In this document: positions 13,555-25,138 of the stretch, piece by piece
Layout: each line of letters starts with the position of its first letter
Numbering within the stretch: position 1 is the stretch's first letter
Assembly (NCBI GenBank): GCA_964058845.1
Contig: CAXKVR010000216.1
Location: forward strand, 33,735 to 97,734
Source: Carex sylvatica
Taxonomy: Eukaryota; Streptophyta; Magnoliopsida; Poales; Cyperaceae
DNA length: 64,000 nt
Direction of reading: 5' to 3'
The notes under the pieces: generated by a model
The model's database searches: none
What the model saw: only the letters and a program-made list of their open reading frames with translations
Told to the model about the DNA's origin: nothing
Made by a program: the position numbers and the translations under genes

Positions 13555-13745
13555 CATTTCGAGGTGGGAGAGGGTGAGAGGTGGGAGAGGGAGGGAGCAT
13601 ATCGATGGAAAAATGAAGGCGGAGGTGGAAGAGAAAGGTGGAGGCGGAGGTGGGAGGCGGGGGTGTGAGGGGGAGGTAGGAGAAAGAGGTGGGAGAGGGA
13701 GATGGGAGAGGAAAATAGAAGTGGAAGAGAAAGGGAGAAAGAGGA
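13555..13745. repeat. Purine-rich (GGGAGAGGTGGGAGAG) tract
   Basis: About 190 bp almost purely A and G on the plus strand, built of diverged GAGGTGGGAGAGGGAG units. Overlapping long open frames here (arginine/glycine/glutamate-rich) follow from the base composition and show no known domain, so they are not called as genes. Confidence 0.7.
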
Positions 13746-14237
13746 AAGAAATAAAGATTGTTAGAAATGGTAGTTATAGTTAAAATAGAAAGTTAGTTAG
13801 TTGGGAGATAAATAGAGGATTGATAGGTGGGAAAATTTATATTACTCTTTTTTTTGTTACCTCTCTTTTTAGAGGGTTTTTTTTTAAGAAGAAATTTCAT
13901 GTACCCCTCCAAAACTTTGAAATTAAGTGTTCTCCCTCTAAAATTCATAACATCATATTTACTCTTCTAAAGTTCAAAAACTCACAAATTTATCAATTTA
14001 TTGATTTTACTTATAAAACTCATTTTAAATTTATAAATTATCCATTTTGCCCTTTTTTTCTATCTTTTCTTTTCCTCATCTCTCTTCGTTCCCATAGAAA
14101 GGGGTTGAGAGATTGATTAACTGGTGAGAGTGGCTCATGTGCTCATTAACTAGTGAGAACAAGGCATTACTTTTGATTTAGGGGCTCTTGGGCCGCCGCC
14201 TCAAGATATCTCTCGTGAATTCAAGATTCTAACCCAA

Positions 14238-16358
14238 TGGGCTCTACCTTGCCCATCTCCTCTTTTCTCCTTGATATCCAACAGGCACTGGATTGCCTTG
14301 TGATCTCTCTCAATCACCAATAGTCATCACCCGTTAATCCGCTATCTTCACATCTGTCTTCTCTGTCGCTGCAGAGTGAGGCCCCACCACCGCCTCTCAA
14401 TCCAATCCCATCGATTCTAATGCCCTTTAAGCCAAGCAACCCGGTCCAGCGGCTTCCTGCTCTGAATCCAGTCCCTCTACCCCCTCTTCCAGGATCATTT
14501 GTGCCTCTAGCTACACGCTCTTTCTCTGATATCATTCGTGACTCCATTCTATCACAACCCATCAACCCGACTCGATATAGATCTAGTCGCATGCCACCCA
14601 AGAAACTCAAGAAATCAAATCAGGCTCAGTCGATAACCGCTCAATGAGCTGCTCAGACATTGCAACGTCTCTGTACTGTCTCTCAACAAGGTGTTGTTTG
14701 TGTATTACCACTGTGGTGATCGAGGCCATCCTACTACTTCATATCGCAGCTCATTGGTTTGTTTTGGCTGTCGTAAAGTTGGCCATAGAGCTTCGGATTT
14801 CCCTACAATCACTAATCGTTGCCTTCAATCAACTCCATTATTACCTCCGATTCCTCCAGCACCTCCTCCAGCTCCCCCTTCTGACTTACCACCGTTGGCA
14901 ATGCTCCCTCCACCCTCTCAGACTTGCCTTCTTGAGGCTAATACACTCCCAGTCGCCCGCTTTTATGCTACTCCAGGAACGATTCACCTTCGCAACTCCT
15001 TATCGCAAGGTCTCGTCATTACTGACACAAGGTGTATGGGGGCGTCTTATATTCAGGCTCACTTAACCCGTCTGTTCCCCTTATCTAACTGGACATGGCT
15101 GGCTCGAGAACTAGGCAATGATCGATACCTGGTGGCACCACCTGATGTTGCGTGGAGGGATCAACGTGTTCGTGAAAGCCCTTTAATGCTTGGTGACATC
15201 CCATTTTCGGTTCAGCTATACAACTTCTCTGAAATTAATGGAGGAGTTTGTCTTTGTGCCTATTGGGTTCAGGTCTTCGGGTATCCACATGATCTCTGGC
15301 GCGATCCTGAAATCTGACATCTTGCACGTGATTTGGGAGGGATTTATCTTGATTCTGATCCTCGACCATTTGATTACCTTAGCATTATTGGCTTTCGCAT
15401 TAAAATCGGAGTTCTAGACAAGGATGTGATTTCGGCTTGTAAGCATTTGCTTTTCACTGATGAGCATGGTATAGGTTCAACATACACCATTCAGACATTT
15501 GTTGAAGATGCTCCCGATGAGTTGCCATGGGGTCAGATCTTCTTTACTAGGAAGCGCTCTCGATCTCCCTCTCCTTCAGTGCCTCATCCAACACCAACTC
15601 ATCGTTTGATTCTACTCCCTCCACCATCTCTCCCCTTCTCTAATGCACTATCTGACACTGCTGGCCCTTACTCTACTCCCTTCATATCTCAGGCTCCACC
15701 TCTTTCATCAGCTGCACTGCCAACTTCTCAACCCTCAGTAATTTCTATCACTGCTGCTACTCAACCCATTTTACTTGTTCCTTCTACTGTCAATTTTCCT
15801 CCTCCAATACCTCCTGCTCCTCATGCACTTCCCAATCCTCTTCAACCTGAACCTAAAATTGTAGAATTACTTTCTCTTGTCACTGCTCAGCCTGAAACTG
15901 ACACTGCTCAGCCTGAAACTACCAATGCTCAGCCTGAAACTGCCAATGCTCCTCTTCCTGTTGATACCCGTGGCAAGGGTAAGGGCAAGGCACTTCCCAC
16001 TTCTGATGATTTGCGACACAAACTACGTTTCAAGTTGATGGATGAAGCTGATCAACATATGGGTGGTAAACCTGGTGGCAATGCAGGTAATGCTATCCTA
16101 TCTCAGTTCCCCTATATTCATTTATCTGATGCTGAGATTATTAAGCTCTATGATATTAGTGGATTTCTATTGGGATCCTCTGATGAGGAGAAATTACTTG
16201 TTGTTCATAAACTTAAATCTTTGTCTATGTCTAGATTTCAGAATTCTTTTTCTGAGGTTATTTCTTCTAAGACAATTGTTCTTGCTGGTCCTATTTTAGA
16301 TATTAGTACATTAATTTTTAATATTACTGCTGAGGATTATACATCTTCTAATGATTAG
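14238..16358 (+). pseudogene. LINE ORF1 (gag-like, zinc knuckle) pseudogene
   Basis: The candidate start at 14238 (MGSTLPIS) is soon interrupted by stops, and the frame changes around 14690-14700. From 14691 one frame runs to 16358 with a single in-frame TGA at 15315-15317. The clearest motif is CFGCRKVGHRASDF near 14760, a CCHC knuckle whose last Cys is replaced by Phe; the preceding YYHCGDRGH is a second, damaged one. Next comes a region with the pattern of plant LINE ORF1 proteins (VAPPDVAW, GYPHDLW, ARDLGGIYLDSDPRPFDY), then a Pro/Ser-rich tail with a TAQPET repeat and a basic GKGKGKA stretch. ORF1 proteins bind the element RNA. Confidence 0.8.
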
Positions 16359-19300
16359 TATTTTTAATTGGAATGAAAGAGGGTTGGGTTTAGCTTCTAA
16401 ACATCATTTTCTCAAAGATCTGTTACTTAATAATCATATCGACATTGTGGGTGTTCAGAAAACTAAGAAAGATTTATTTACTACTATGACACTTAATGTT
16501 TTTAGTTCCTCTATTTCTCATTGGATATTTAAGTCCTCTTAAGAATCATCTGGTGGTCTTCTTTTAGGCATCAATGATACTAAATTCACTATTATCAACT
16601 CTTGGATTCAGGATTTTTCTATTATTGTTCACTTGCAAAATAAAATTTATTCTTTTGAGTGGCTTTTTACTGTGGTTTATGGTCATGTTCTTTCAGCTCA
16701 ACGTAGTTCTTTTCTTACTGAACTTTGATCCATTCATACTTTAGGTCCATTATCTTGGTTACTTTGTGGTGATTTCAACCTCATTAGGTCTCGACAAGAA
16801 CGCTAAGGTCCTTCCTATAATTACATTTTTAATAATAGATTTAATAACTTAATTTCTGATTTAGACCTTATGGAATTGCCTATTCAAAACTGTAAGTTCA
16901 CATGGGTACGCTCTATTTCTTCTTTCTCAAAAGCTTTACTTGATAGATTTTTTTGTACTAATTAATGGTTTACTAAGTACTCTGCTTCCTTAGTTCGATC
17001 TTTACTAATGATATATTCTGATCATAGCCCTTTAATCCTCTCTACTGATTCCGTCATGTCTCACTGTACTTTTTCAATAAAATTTGACAAAACTTGGTTG
17101 TCTCAAGAAGGTTTCTCTGATTTGGTTATTACTTGGTTGTCTTCTTTTCAATTAGGTCCTAACTTGGGGTTATCTTGACAACTCAAATTATAATTTTTTA
17201 GAAAAAAGCTGAGAGGTTGGAATGCCAACCTTTAGGGGGGAAAGCGTCGGGCTAAGTCTTCTCTTATTGAAAAATTGCTTCATATGAATCTTTGCATGAG
17301 TCTAATCTTTTTTCCCCTAATGATTTTGCTAATTGGCAATCTTGTCAGTCTTCTTTACATAAATTATATCATGATGAGGAGATTTATTGGCATCAGCGAT
17401 CTAGACTAAAATGGTTCATTGAGGGCGATCTAAACACTTAGCTTTTTCATGTTTCTGTAACAGCTAGAAAGAAGAAAATTTTTATTTACTATTTACAAAT
17501 TAATGGCATTACAGTTTATGATCCATTAGTGCTTAAACAACATATTACTTCATATTATAAGGACTTACTAGGTACTTGTTCTTCTAGATTTCTTTCTCTA
17601 CAACCAGATTTATGGCCTGTATCTGAACAACTCACCTCTGCTCAATCATCCTCTTTAGAATTACCTTTCACATTGGAGGAAATTAAACATACGATTTTTT
17701 CTTGCAATCCCAATAAAACTCATGGACCTGATGGTCTTTCTTTTCTTTTTTATCAATTTTTTTTGGGATTTGGTACAATCTGGTGTTTTTAAACTATTTC
17801 TGGCTTTTTATGATAGGACCCTTGATATCTCTAAATTGAATTTAGCATCTATTTGCTTAATCCCTAAGAAATCTGATGCTGCTACTATTAAGAATTATAG
17901 ACCTATTAGTCTAATTAATTGTAGTTTCAAGATGATTACTAAACTTCTAACTAGTAGGCTTTCTTTAGTTATGGATCCCCTTATTGATGACTCACAGGCG
18001 GCCTTTGTTAAATGACGGTTGATTGGGGATAACATTGTTTGTGCTCATAAAATTTTACACCAAGTTAGACATACTAAACAAAAGGGTATCTTACTTAAAT
18101 TAGATTTTGAGATAGTGTTTGATAAGGTAAATTGGGAATTTTTGCTAGAAGTATTACATGCTAGGGGTTTTGCCTCATTGTTTATTAATTGGATTCATGA
18201 TATCCTTCAAGGGGGTAGAACTTGTGTTACCTTTAATAGAGAACAAGGTGCTTATTTCTCCTGTAAGCAATGTCTTAGACAAGGAGATCCTATTTCTCCT
18301 CTTTTATTTGATTTAGTAGCTGATTCGTTAAACAAAATTCTTAGTAGAGCACAAAATAGTGGTTTAATATTTGGTTTAGGTTCCTTTAATAATAATGAAA
18401 AGGTGTTGAATCTGCACTTTGCGGATGACACTATTTTATTCTTAGAAGTTGATTCTATGCAGTTAGAACGCTTAAAGTACCTATTATTAGGCTTTAAAAT
18501 TGTCTCTGGTCTTAAGATTAACTTTGATAAAAGTGAATTGGTTGCTTTAAATATTAGTGATATCTTGCTACTTCTTTAGCTAGCCAATTAGGATGTAAAT
18601 TGTCAACTCTACCCATTACATATTTAGGGGTCCATCTTCATTGGAAGAGATTACAGATTTCAGATTGGTCCCCTTTAGTAACTAAAATAAAATTAATTCA
18701 AAGTTACAAACTTGGAAAGGTTATTTACTATCGTTAGAATAGAGGGTAACTCTACTTAATTCGGTTATTTCTTCAATACCACTCTATTGGCTATCTTTAT
18801 ATCACATGCCTGTTACAGTTAGATTACAAATTGATAGAATTAGAAAGAAATTTTTATGGTCTGGGGGGTTAGGTACTGTTGGTAAGAAGAAGTACCACCT
18901 TATTAAATGGTCCAATGTTTGTTTACCTAAAGATCAAGATGGTTTAGGGGAACTGAATTTGAATTACATGAATATCGCCTTATTAGCTAAGTGGTACTTT
19001 TGTTTTAAAAATCCCACTGTCATCGATATATGAAAAAAAAAAATTAATTACTAAATATGGTGTCACTGGTTTGCATATTCCTAGTTGTTCTTCCTTTTGA
19101 TCGAGAGTGTTATCTCACTTACAAATTTATGAGTTAGGCATCAATCGAATTGTTGGTATGGTAGGGCTATCTTTTTTTGGTTAGATAGATGGTTAGGCGA
19201 CTGTGCCTTGTATTGCATTTACCCTAATCTCTTTAGAATTGCTTCCAACCAAAAGCTTTTAGTTTCTAATGCTTTCTCTCACTCTAATATTGATATTCGT

Positions 19301-19760
19301 TTTACTAGACAACTAACAGGCATTTTTTTAACATAATGGATCCATCTCTCTAACTCTTTAGTTTATAGCAATTTATTTACTGATCTAACCTCTTCTGATA
19401 AAATTTCTTGGCGATGGACTAATTATGGTTTATTCACTGTTCACTCTCTTTATCTGTGGTTGTCTTTTACTGGTATTTCAAATAAATCGTATTCTACTTT
19501 ATGGCATTCAAAAATTTCACTAAAATATATATATATATATTTGGTTGCTTAGACAAGATAAAGTCCTCACTAAATGTAACTTAGCTAAAAGGGGATGGTA
19601 GGATAGTGTTAATTGTCATTTTTGTGGTGAACCCGAGACTGTTGACCATCTTTTTGTGACCTGCCCTTATATTTCTTTGCTTTGGTCATGGATAAGGAAT
19701 TACAATAAGTTTCATTACAATTGTCGTACTATTTATGACTTGTGGCTTTTTGATAACTGA
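16351..19760 (+). pseudogene. LINE ORF2 (endonuclease/reverse transcriptase) pseudogene
   Basis: It starts MISIFNWNERGLG, the plant L1 endonuclease opening (usually WNCRGLG), at an ATG overlapping the ORF1 stop. Further endonuclease signatures are CGDFNLI near 16766 and SDHSPLIL near 17017. Reverse transcriptase blocks are PDGLSFLFYQFF (about 17725), IPKKSDAATIKNYRPISLIN (about 17860), QGDPISPLLF (about 18280) and the catalytic FADD at 18418-18429. The C terminus has CHFCGEPETVDHLFVTCP (19614-19668), the LINE zinc-binding motif. Many stops and frameshifts (for example at 16540, 16728, 16804, 18013, 18578) show that it is dead. Confidence 0.9.
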
Positions 19761-20360
19761 ATTCCTTTAAAGGATTCATTACTTGTTGAATTAGTTAATG
19801 CTGCCACTTTATGGTTAGTGTGGCTTACCATAAATATAATCTATTTTCAACATGTACCAGTCCCTAATGTTAGTTCTATAGGTTCCGCTATTATAGCTTT
19901 AACTTCTTATTGGTGTAAGGCGAAACTTGATGATTCATACTTTAAATTAACTCTCATTTTATCTATGGATACAACTTATTTGAATCAGACAGGTCCTCTG
20001 ATGATACTTTTGGATACAAGCACTCAAGAAAGGGGAAGCTCCATGGGGGATTCAGACAAGGACGCTTTTTTTGGTTTAGAGGAGCCGGACCTCTCTAACT
20101 ATTTGCGCGTGATAAGGCTGAGAATGACTATTGATGGTCTTCTCAATGAATCTTCTAATGAAGTTTTCTAGTTCTATGAGTGTTGTGGTTCGAAGCATTC
20201 TATCTTAATTGCTTTAGTTGACTTAGCTGTTATTAATTGTATTTTGCCTTATTTTCAGTTTAGTTGTTATTGGTTTTGTATATTTTGGATTTTGTAAGAA
20301 TTTGAACGTTTCGTAATGAAACAGGTGGTATTCTGACTTTTTCAAAAAAGAAAAAAAAAT

Positions 20361-21150
20361 TGTTTGAACTTTGAACCGACAGCTCTAGCATTGCTTCATG
20401 CTTGCAACACATCTCACACCTCTTTTGTGCTCTCAACCTTTGCCTCAACTACATCCTGGATGTGATGCAGTCCTTCTCCTCTTATTTGCCTTATCTCAAG
20501 TTTAAGCTCAAATCACAACAAAATCAACATTTTTTTAAGAAGGGGATGGGTTATGCGAAGTATGTGTCACCTACGTCGCAAGGCAACCGAAACAACAAAT
20601 CATATGTTTGCTCAATGTCAGTACACGAGGGGGGTCATACAGCAATAGCACGCTCAAGGACTGAAACTTCTGACCTGTCGGTACTTCGCAAGGAACGAAT
20701 ACAGCTCTGCAATTTTAAGATCTGAGCATATGGTATTCAGGCTGTCAGTATGTTTCATTATTAGGAGAGAGCGATACCAACGAATATTTGCAGAAAAGGA
20801 AAAAAACATTGCAGCTGTTAGCGAGGGAAATAATGGAAGAGGTTCATAGCTGGTTTCAAACATAAAGAGAAGAAATAGCAAATCCTATCAAATGGGCAAG
20901 TAACAGTTCGGCATGAAACCATTTACCAGTAAACTACTGGAGCTACTGAAGATACTTTTCTGACATTTTAGTTTTAATTGTCGTAATATTTTTTTTTTTC
21001 AATTTCTTTTCAGTTCAATAAAATCATGTAAACACCATGTAACCATGGCACTGGCACAACTTGTGTCAAGATAAATGAAATTTAAGAGCTTGACACTCAC
21101 CTTTCTTTCCAAAAAAAAAAAATTACAACTGGTATTATTTACCATGTATA
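20361..21150. other. Unassigned sequence inside the long-TIR element
   Basis: This is DNA between the LINE tail and a MITE. It is less AT-rich than the flanks around 20380-20720 and has short open frames on both strands, but none with a family signature. It may be remnant internal sequence of the long-TIR element. Confidence 0.4.
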
Positions 21151-21159
21151 AAATAATAA

Positions 21160-21588
21160 GAGGAGGGTTCAAATGCACCATTATTTTGGTGCTCCAATAT
21201 GCTCCACATAGACTATATCCTTTATCTCTATTTTCAGAGTCCGAATAGTCAATCCGAACCGCTCAACACGATCTTCATAATAAAATATGCTTGGAGACCA
21301 AATTTTATATTTTTTTAGAATTTTTTTATTATTTTTTTAGATAGGTATACAATATGACTTTATCGGATGGTCCAGAATCTCCTTAAAAAAGTGATTTTGT
21401 ATCTATCTTAAAAAATAGTAAAAAAAAAAATTTTAAAATATAAAATTTGGTCTCCAAGCATATTTTATTATGAAGATCATATTGAGCTGTTCGGATCGAC
21501 TATTCAGACTCTGAAAATGGAGATAAAGGATGTAGTCTATGTGGAGCATATTGGAGCACCAAAATAATAGTGCATTTGAACCCTCCTC
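21160..21588. mobile_element. MULE-like MITE, family A, with 9-bp target duplication
   Basis: TIR GAGGAGGGTTCAAATGCA is exact at both ends, and the arms pair for about 190 bp (GGTGCTCCAATATGCTCCAC, CTTGGAGACCAAATTTTATA). The flanks AAATAATAA (21151-21159) and AAATAGTAA (21589-21597) match at 8 of 9 positions. No coding capacity; the whole element can fold as one hairpin. Confidence 0.85.
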
Positions 21589-22408
21589 AAATAGTAAATA
21601 TATGGAAACGTTCTTTAGTGAAGAACAAGTGTATATATATTTTTAGCAGTAGATTGAGAATTACTTCTTTGATGACGGGTTGGAGTTTAGCAGGTCCCAG
21701 ATCTGCTCATTGTACACCTCAAAAACACTGACAAATTTTTTATAAGAAACTGTCTCTTTTCTCTCCTCAGTGCCCTCCATTGTAAGAAATTTTATATCAT
21801 GAAATATTAAAAAAAATGATAACTGCTACGGTACTGTTACCTAATTGCGCAGAATGTACTTTAATGACTTAGTATTTGTTAATGTTTACCTTTTTTTTTT
21901 TTCTAGGAATTCAAAGCTGACACATTTACTTCAAACGAAAAATAAGAATATAGTATGCGCCCAAATTAATCTAATTATTAAAATTATGCCTTAATGAGCC
22001 ATATCATGTAACGGAGAGACGGGAATGAAATGAAGAAATATTAAAAAGCAAACTGGAAAGCTAAAAATTGGAAGCAAAATGCTAAAACTGATTGAATTAA
22101 AGAGCTAACAAATGTCGGTTCAAACAATGTCAATGAGCATAGCGGTCACCCTCACTGGTTAATCAATCTCCCAATCCCCCTTTCTCTGGGAACGAAGAGA
22201 GAAGATGAAAATAAAATATTGAGAAAGGGTAAAATGGGTAATTTATAATTTTAAAATGAGTTCTAGTATGAAAATCTATAAATTGGATAAATTTGTGAGG
22301 TTTTGAACTTTAAAGGGTAAATATGATATTATGAATTTTAGAGGGGGAAATAAGTAATTTCAAGGTTTTGGAGGGGGATATATGAAATTCTCCCTTTTTT
22401 TAATTATA

Positions 22409-23110
22409 TTTTTAGAGTGTTTGTTCGACACAAACAAATTGCGGTGGAATAGAGAAAAAATGTAGAGTTGTAATAAAATAGTAGTTGGATCAGAGGTGGA
22501 TGCAGAATTTCTGTCAAAAGAAACAAAAATTAAATTTAAATAACTTATTGAGTTCAAACTCACTAGTTAATCAGATACTATATATATAAAAAATCAACAA
22601 GATAAAACTCAAATTTATCCCAATTCAAGAAATTTTAATAAATTAAAGTTCAAGAAATATATATTACATACCCAAATTTATGACCTTAGAATGTGTAATT
22701 GATGCTTGCTTATCTACAATTGATGTATTTATAACCTTGTTTTAAAAAAGAGAAAAAAGAAGATGATGGCTTTTGATAATACTTCACGATTTGTTGAAAA
22801 AAAAAATGTTTAGCTCTCCGTCAAATATATACGGATGCAAATACTCTTTTGTTTTTGTTTTTTTGGGCTAAAAGACTGTAGACATTATATTATTCAGAGA
22901 AAAATATTACAATCAAAGTTATACATACTAATAGCAAATTAGAAACAAGAATAAAACACAGTTACATATAGTAATACTAAAGCAAATAACTGTGATATGT
23001 CATTGTGTATAAACAGTGTGGCTTATGAGTGCAAGAGCGAATTCGAGCAAAAAAAAACAAATTAAGCAGCCTTCGAAATTAAAACTCTCAATGTCTGATA
23101 ACAATGTATT
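22409..23110. other. AT-rich intergenic DNA, no gene seen
   Basis: Only low-complexity A/T runs and short open frames. Nothing recognisable. Confidence 0.5.
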
Positions 23111-23224
23111 GTAAGAAAATAGTAATTGCGTGGCCCAAAAAAAAATTTTAAATGGGCTGATTATGAGGCATAATTAAATGACCTGATATAAATGGCGCTA
23201 TTATATAAATTAATTGATCTGTCT

Positions 23225-23640
23225 AAGGGTGCGTTAATTATCCATCCTTTAGTTTATGAAAGGGTGCATCTTATACAGACCATTATTATCCACATAATAA
23301 CGGATGCTGGTGCATTGACCAAAGCCTTGGTTAAAGAGTGCTTAATTAAATATGCATAATAACAAATGATAATAGGTGCGCTGTTAAAAGAAGCATTGAT
23401 TAATATATGCTTAATACAAAGGCGCATATTATCTGATGCATAATTGTTAACAGATGTTATTATCCAAGCTATTAAAGGGTGCTTAAGAGGTGCGCTAGAT
23501 TCAATGCACTGATTTAAAAGATGCGCTATTATTATTCCAAAGGGTGCATATCTGTACAGATGCATATGGCGCTATTTGTTAACAGGTGCATTGATCAAAT
23601 AAGAGATGCGTTGATAGACCAATTAAAGGGTGCGAATGTA
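23225..23640 (+). repeat. Array of about 15 GGTGC(A/G)/ATGC(A/G) words upstream of a TATA box
   Basis: Words such as AAGGGTGCGTTAATTA, AAGGGTGCATCTTA, TAGGTGCGCTGTTA, GGGTGCTTAAGAGGTGCGC and GATGCGCTATTATTA recur every 20-45 bp, many followed by TTA-rich spacers. The pattern stops about 25 bp before TATAAATA. Confidence 0.6.
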
Positions 23641-23660
23641 CTGTGCCATTTCTTCTCCCC

Positions 23661-23668
23661 TATAAATA
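23661..23668 (+). promoter_or_regulatory. TATA box (TATAAATA)
   Basis: Canonical TATAAATA after a pyrimidine-rich stretch and downstream of the GGTGC-word array. A start would be expected near 23695, close to the A-run at 23690-23708. Confidence 0.45.
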
Positions 23669-24442
23669 TTGCTTTAATGACAGGCAATCAAAAAAAAAAA
23701 AAAAAAAATGGAATTCTAATAGTAAGGTTGATCCTCTCTTCATCGATATTTCATAAAGAATAAGTTGTCATTGCTTAGAAAGAGAAAGAGGAGAGAAATC
23801 GCTTTACGGTTCTTCTGACGGTTTGCGAAGAACGTTTCAAGTATTATTCTACAGATTACTATGGATAAAGGTATGTAATCTATTTGATCAATTTACACGT
23901 GGAGACTTTGATTTCTAAGATCTTTGATTTGCTTTTGATGATTTTTAATTCCGCTATCGAAACTTTAAAGATGATTAGTTGTACTAATGATAATGATTGT
24001 GTGTAAGTAGTTGAGCACGATAACATCTACTTACATGTATTGGATACTTGATCAAGGATGTAACAAGACATGTCAGATGACCCGGATTAAGATTTGACAA
24101 AAAATTGAGCCTACAACTTGGCACAAAAGATCAACTCTATTGGGCTCATTAAAATTAAGAATTGAGAACTTGGAAGATGAGTATAACATTCTCAAATGCA
24201 AACAAGCTCTTTAGCAAAAAGTTAACAATATTTGTCAGTCATTATAATTTGATTTATTATATTTGCTAGAAAAGTAAGATACATTGATTCAATTCAACTT
24301 TCTCATATTATCCTTGTTTCTCAATTACTCTTTTTGTTTTTTTGAGAAACTTGACCGGGGGTCCGGGTCCGGGGCTACGGATGCAAGTACTCAAATATAA
24401 AAATGCGCCAGGGCACAACCTTTAAGACTATCCAATTATCAT

Positions 24443-24651
24443 GGGAATAAATCTGCTGTGATCAGAATTAGATGAACAGTACTATGAAATTTCTGTTTTT
24501 TTAAATCCAACCGTTCAATTTTTTTTGTGCACGCATCTCCAAATAGCTAGTTTTTGTCCACGTATCTCAAAACAAATTGACAGTTAGATTTGAAAAAACA
24601 GAGATTTCAGGATACTGTTCATTTAATTCGGATCGCAGCAGATTTATTCCC
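24443..24651. mobile_element. 209-bp hairpin MITE (GGGAATAAATCTGCTG ends)
   Basis: The left end GGGAATAAATCTGCTG and the right end CAGCAGATTTATTCCC are inverted. The arms also share AATTAGATGAACAGTA, GAAATTTCTGTTTTTT and a TTTGAGATACGTGGAC-type block. Target duplication not resolved. Confidence 0.75.
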
Positions 24652-25138
24652 AATACATGTGCAGTTCAAAGAGATTTTAAATTCGAATTTTTAATATATA
24701 CTATATTGAAATTTAACCTGAGAAGATGCGTGCACTTACGAACTTAACTTCGATTTTTTTTTTCAAAAAAACAAAAAGAATACTCTCGCGTTCCTCAAAT
24801 TTACTCGCTCATATGTGGGTCCTGTGCGTTTGGGATGTAAGAAGGTTATATTATGATTGGATACGTTATGCCACGGTATATGTGTCAGTTATGTATTATA
24901 TCGTATCGTGATTATTTATTGAAAAATTAGCACAATACGTAATTACATAAGTCACGTGTAATCAGAACCGTTAGATCATAATCGAATATTGAATGTTGAG
25001 CAAACTCTCTTAAATTACAAAAAAATAATTAAATATAATAAAATATGACAAACGTGAATTGTCCGGTATACTGGAATTGTCTGTTATTTAAACTCGTGTA
25101 TATCTTCATTATTATATTAAGTACGTAGATGTTTTGAT

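Larger units (their letters stand above)
12119..13838. mobile_element. Non-autonomous long-TIR (MULE-like) element carrying tandem repeats
   Basis: The left end (CAATCCTCCATTTATCCCTC, TTAACTATTTCAATAACTAT) pairs with the reverse complement of the right end (CAATCCTCTATTTATCTCCC, then TAACTATAACTACC), giving imperfect TIRs of about 65 bp. Between them lie 245-bp tandem repeats, scattered AAGTATTCATC words and a purine-rich tract, but no transposase. Flanking duplication not identified, so the exact ends are uncertain. Confidence 0.5.
14156..20360 (+). mobile_element. L1-type LINE retrotransposon, near full length but decayed
   Basis: Order seen: GC-rich 5' part (from about 14165), ORF1 with zinc knuckle and nucleic-acid-binding-like region, ORF2 with APE-type endonuclease, reverse transcriptase and a C-terminal Cys/His motif, then an A-rich tail (AAAAAAG then nine A) at 20344-20360. 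Both ORFs are broken. Length (6.2 kb) is usual for plant L1 elements. No target-site duplication is recognised, so the 5' limit is approximate. It lies inside the long-TIR element. Confidence 0.9.
13877..22408. mobile_element. Long-TIR element split by later insertions (arms 13883-14155 and 22127-22395)
   Basis: The left arm and the reverse complement of the right arm match over about 270 bp: TTTCATGTACCCCTCC/TTTCATATATCCCCCTCC, TTGAAATTA, ATTATCCATTTTGCCC/ATTACCCATTTTACCC, GAGATTGATTAACTGGTGAG/GAGATTGATTAACCAGTGAG. TIRs this long fit a Mutator-like element. A near-repeat TTTTTAGAGGG (13866-13876) versus TTTTTAGAGTG (22409-22419) could be its target duplication. Without the LINE and the MITE it would be only about 2.3 kb. 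No transposase is recognised. Confidence 0.6.
23112..24060 (+). mobile_element. LTR-like promoter/leader block (LTR retroelement or old pararetrovirus remnant)
   Basis: The block begins TGTAAGAAAATAG just after a sequence similar to the complement of the tRNA-Met primer site (TCTGATAACA). It has a GGTGC-word array, a TATAAATA box at 23661, an A-run, a leader with a GTATGTAA donor-like site near 23872 and a U5-like stretch (TTTTAATTCCGCTATCG, about 23940). No intact gag or pol follows; only a short Glu/Leu-rich reading (LRIENLEDEYNIL, about 24150). A solo LTR is the simplest view; the leader of an integrated plant pararetrovirus is an alternative. The ends are uncertain. Confidence 0.35.

Noticed and set aside
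13294..13783. Two overlapping plus-strand open frames (124 and 108 codons) rich in Gly, Arg, Glu
   Set aside because: They are the purine-rich repeat tract read in two frames, with no domain and with tandem repeats at the DNA level.
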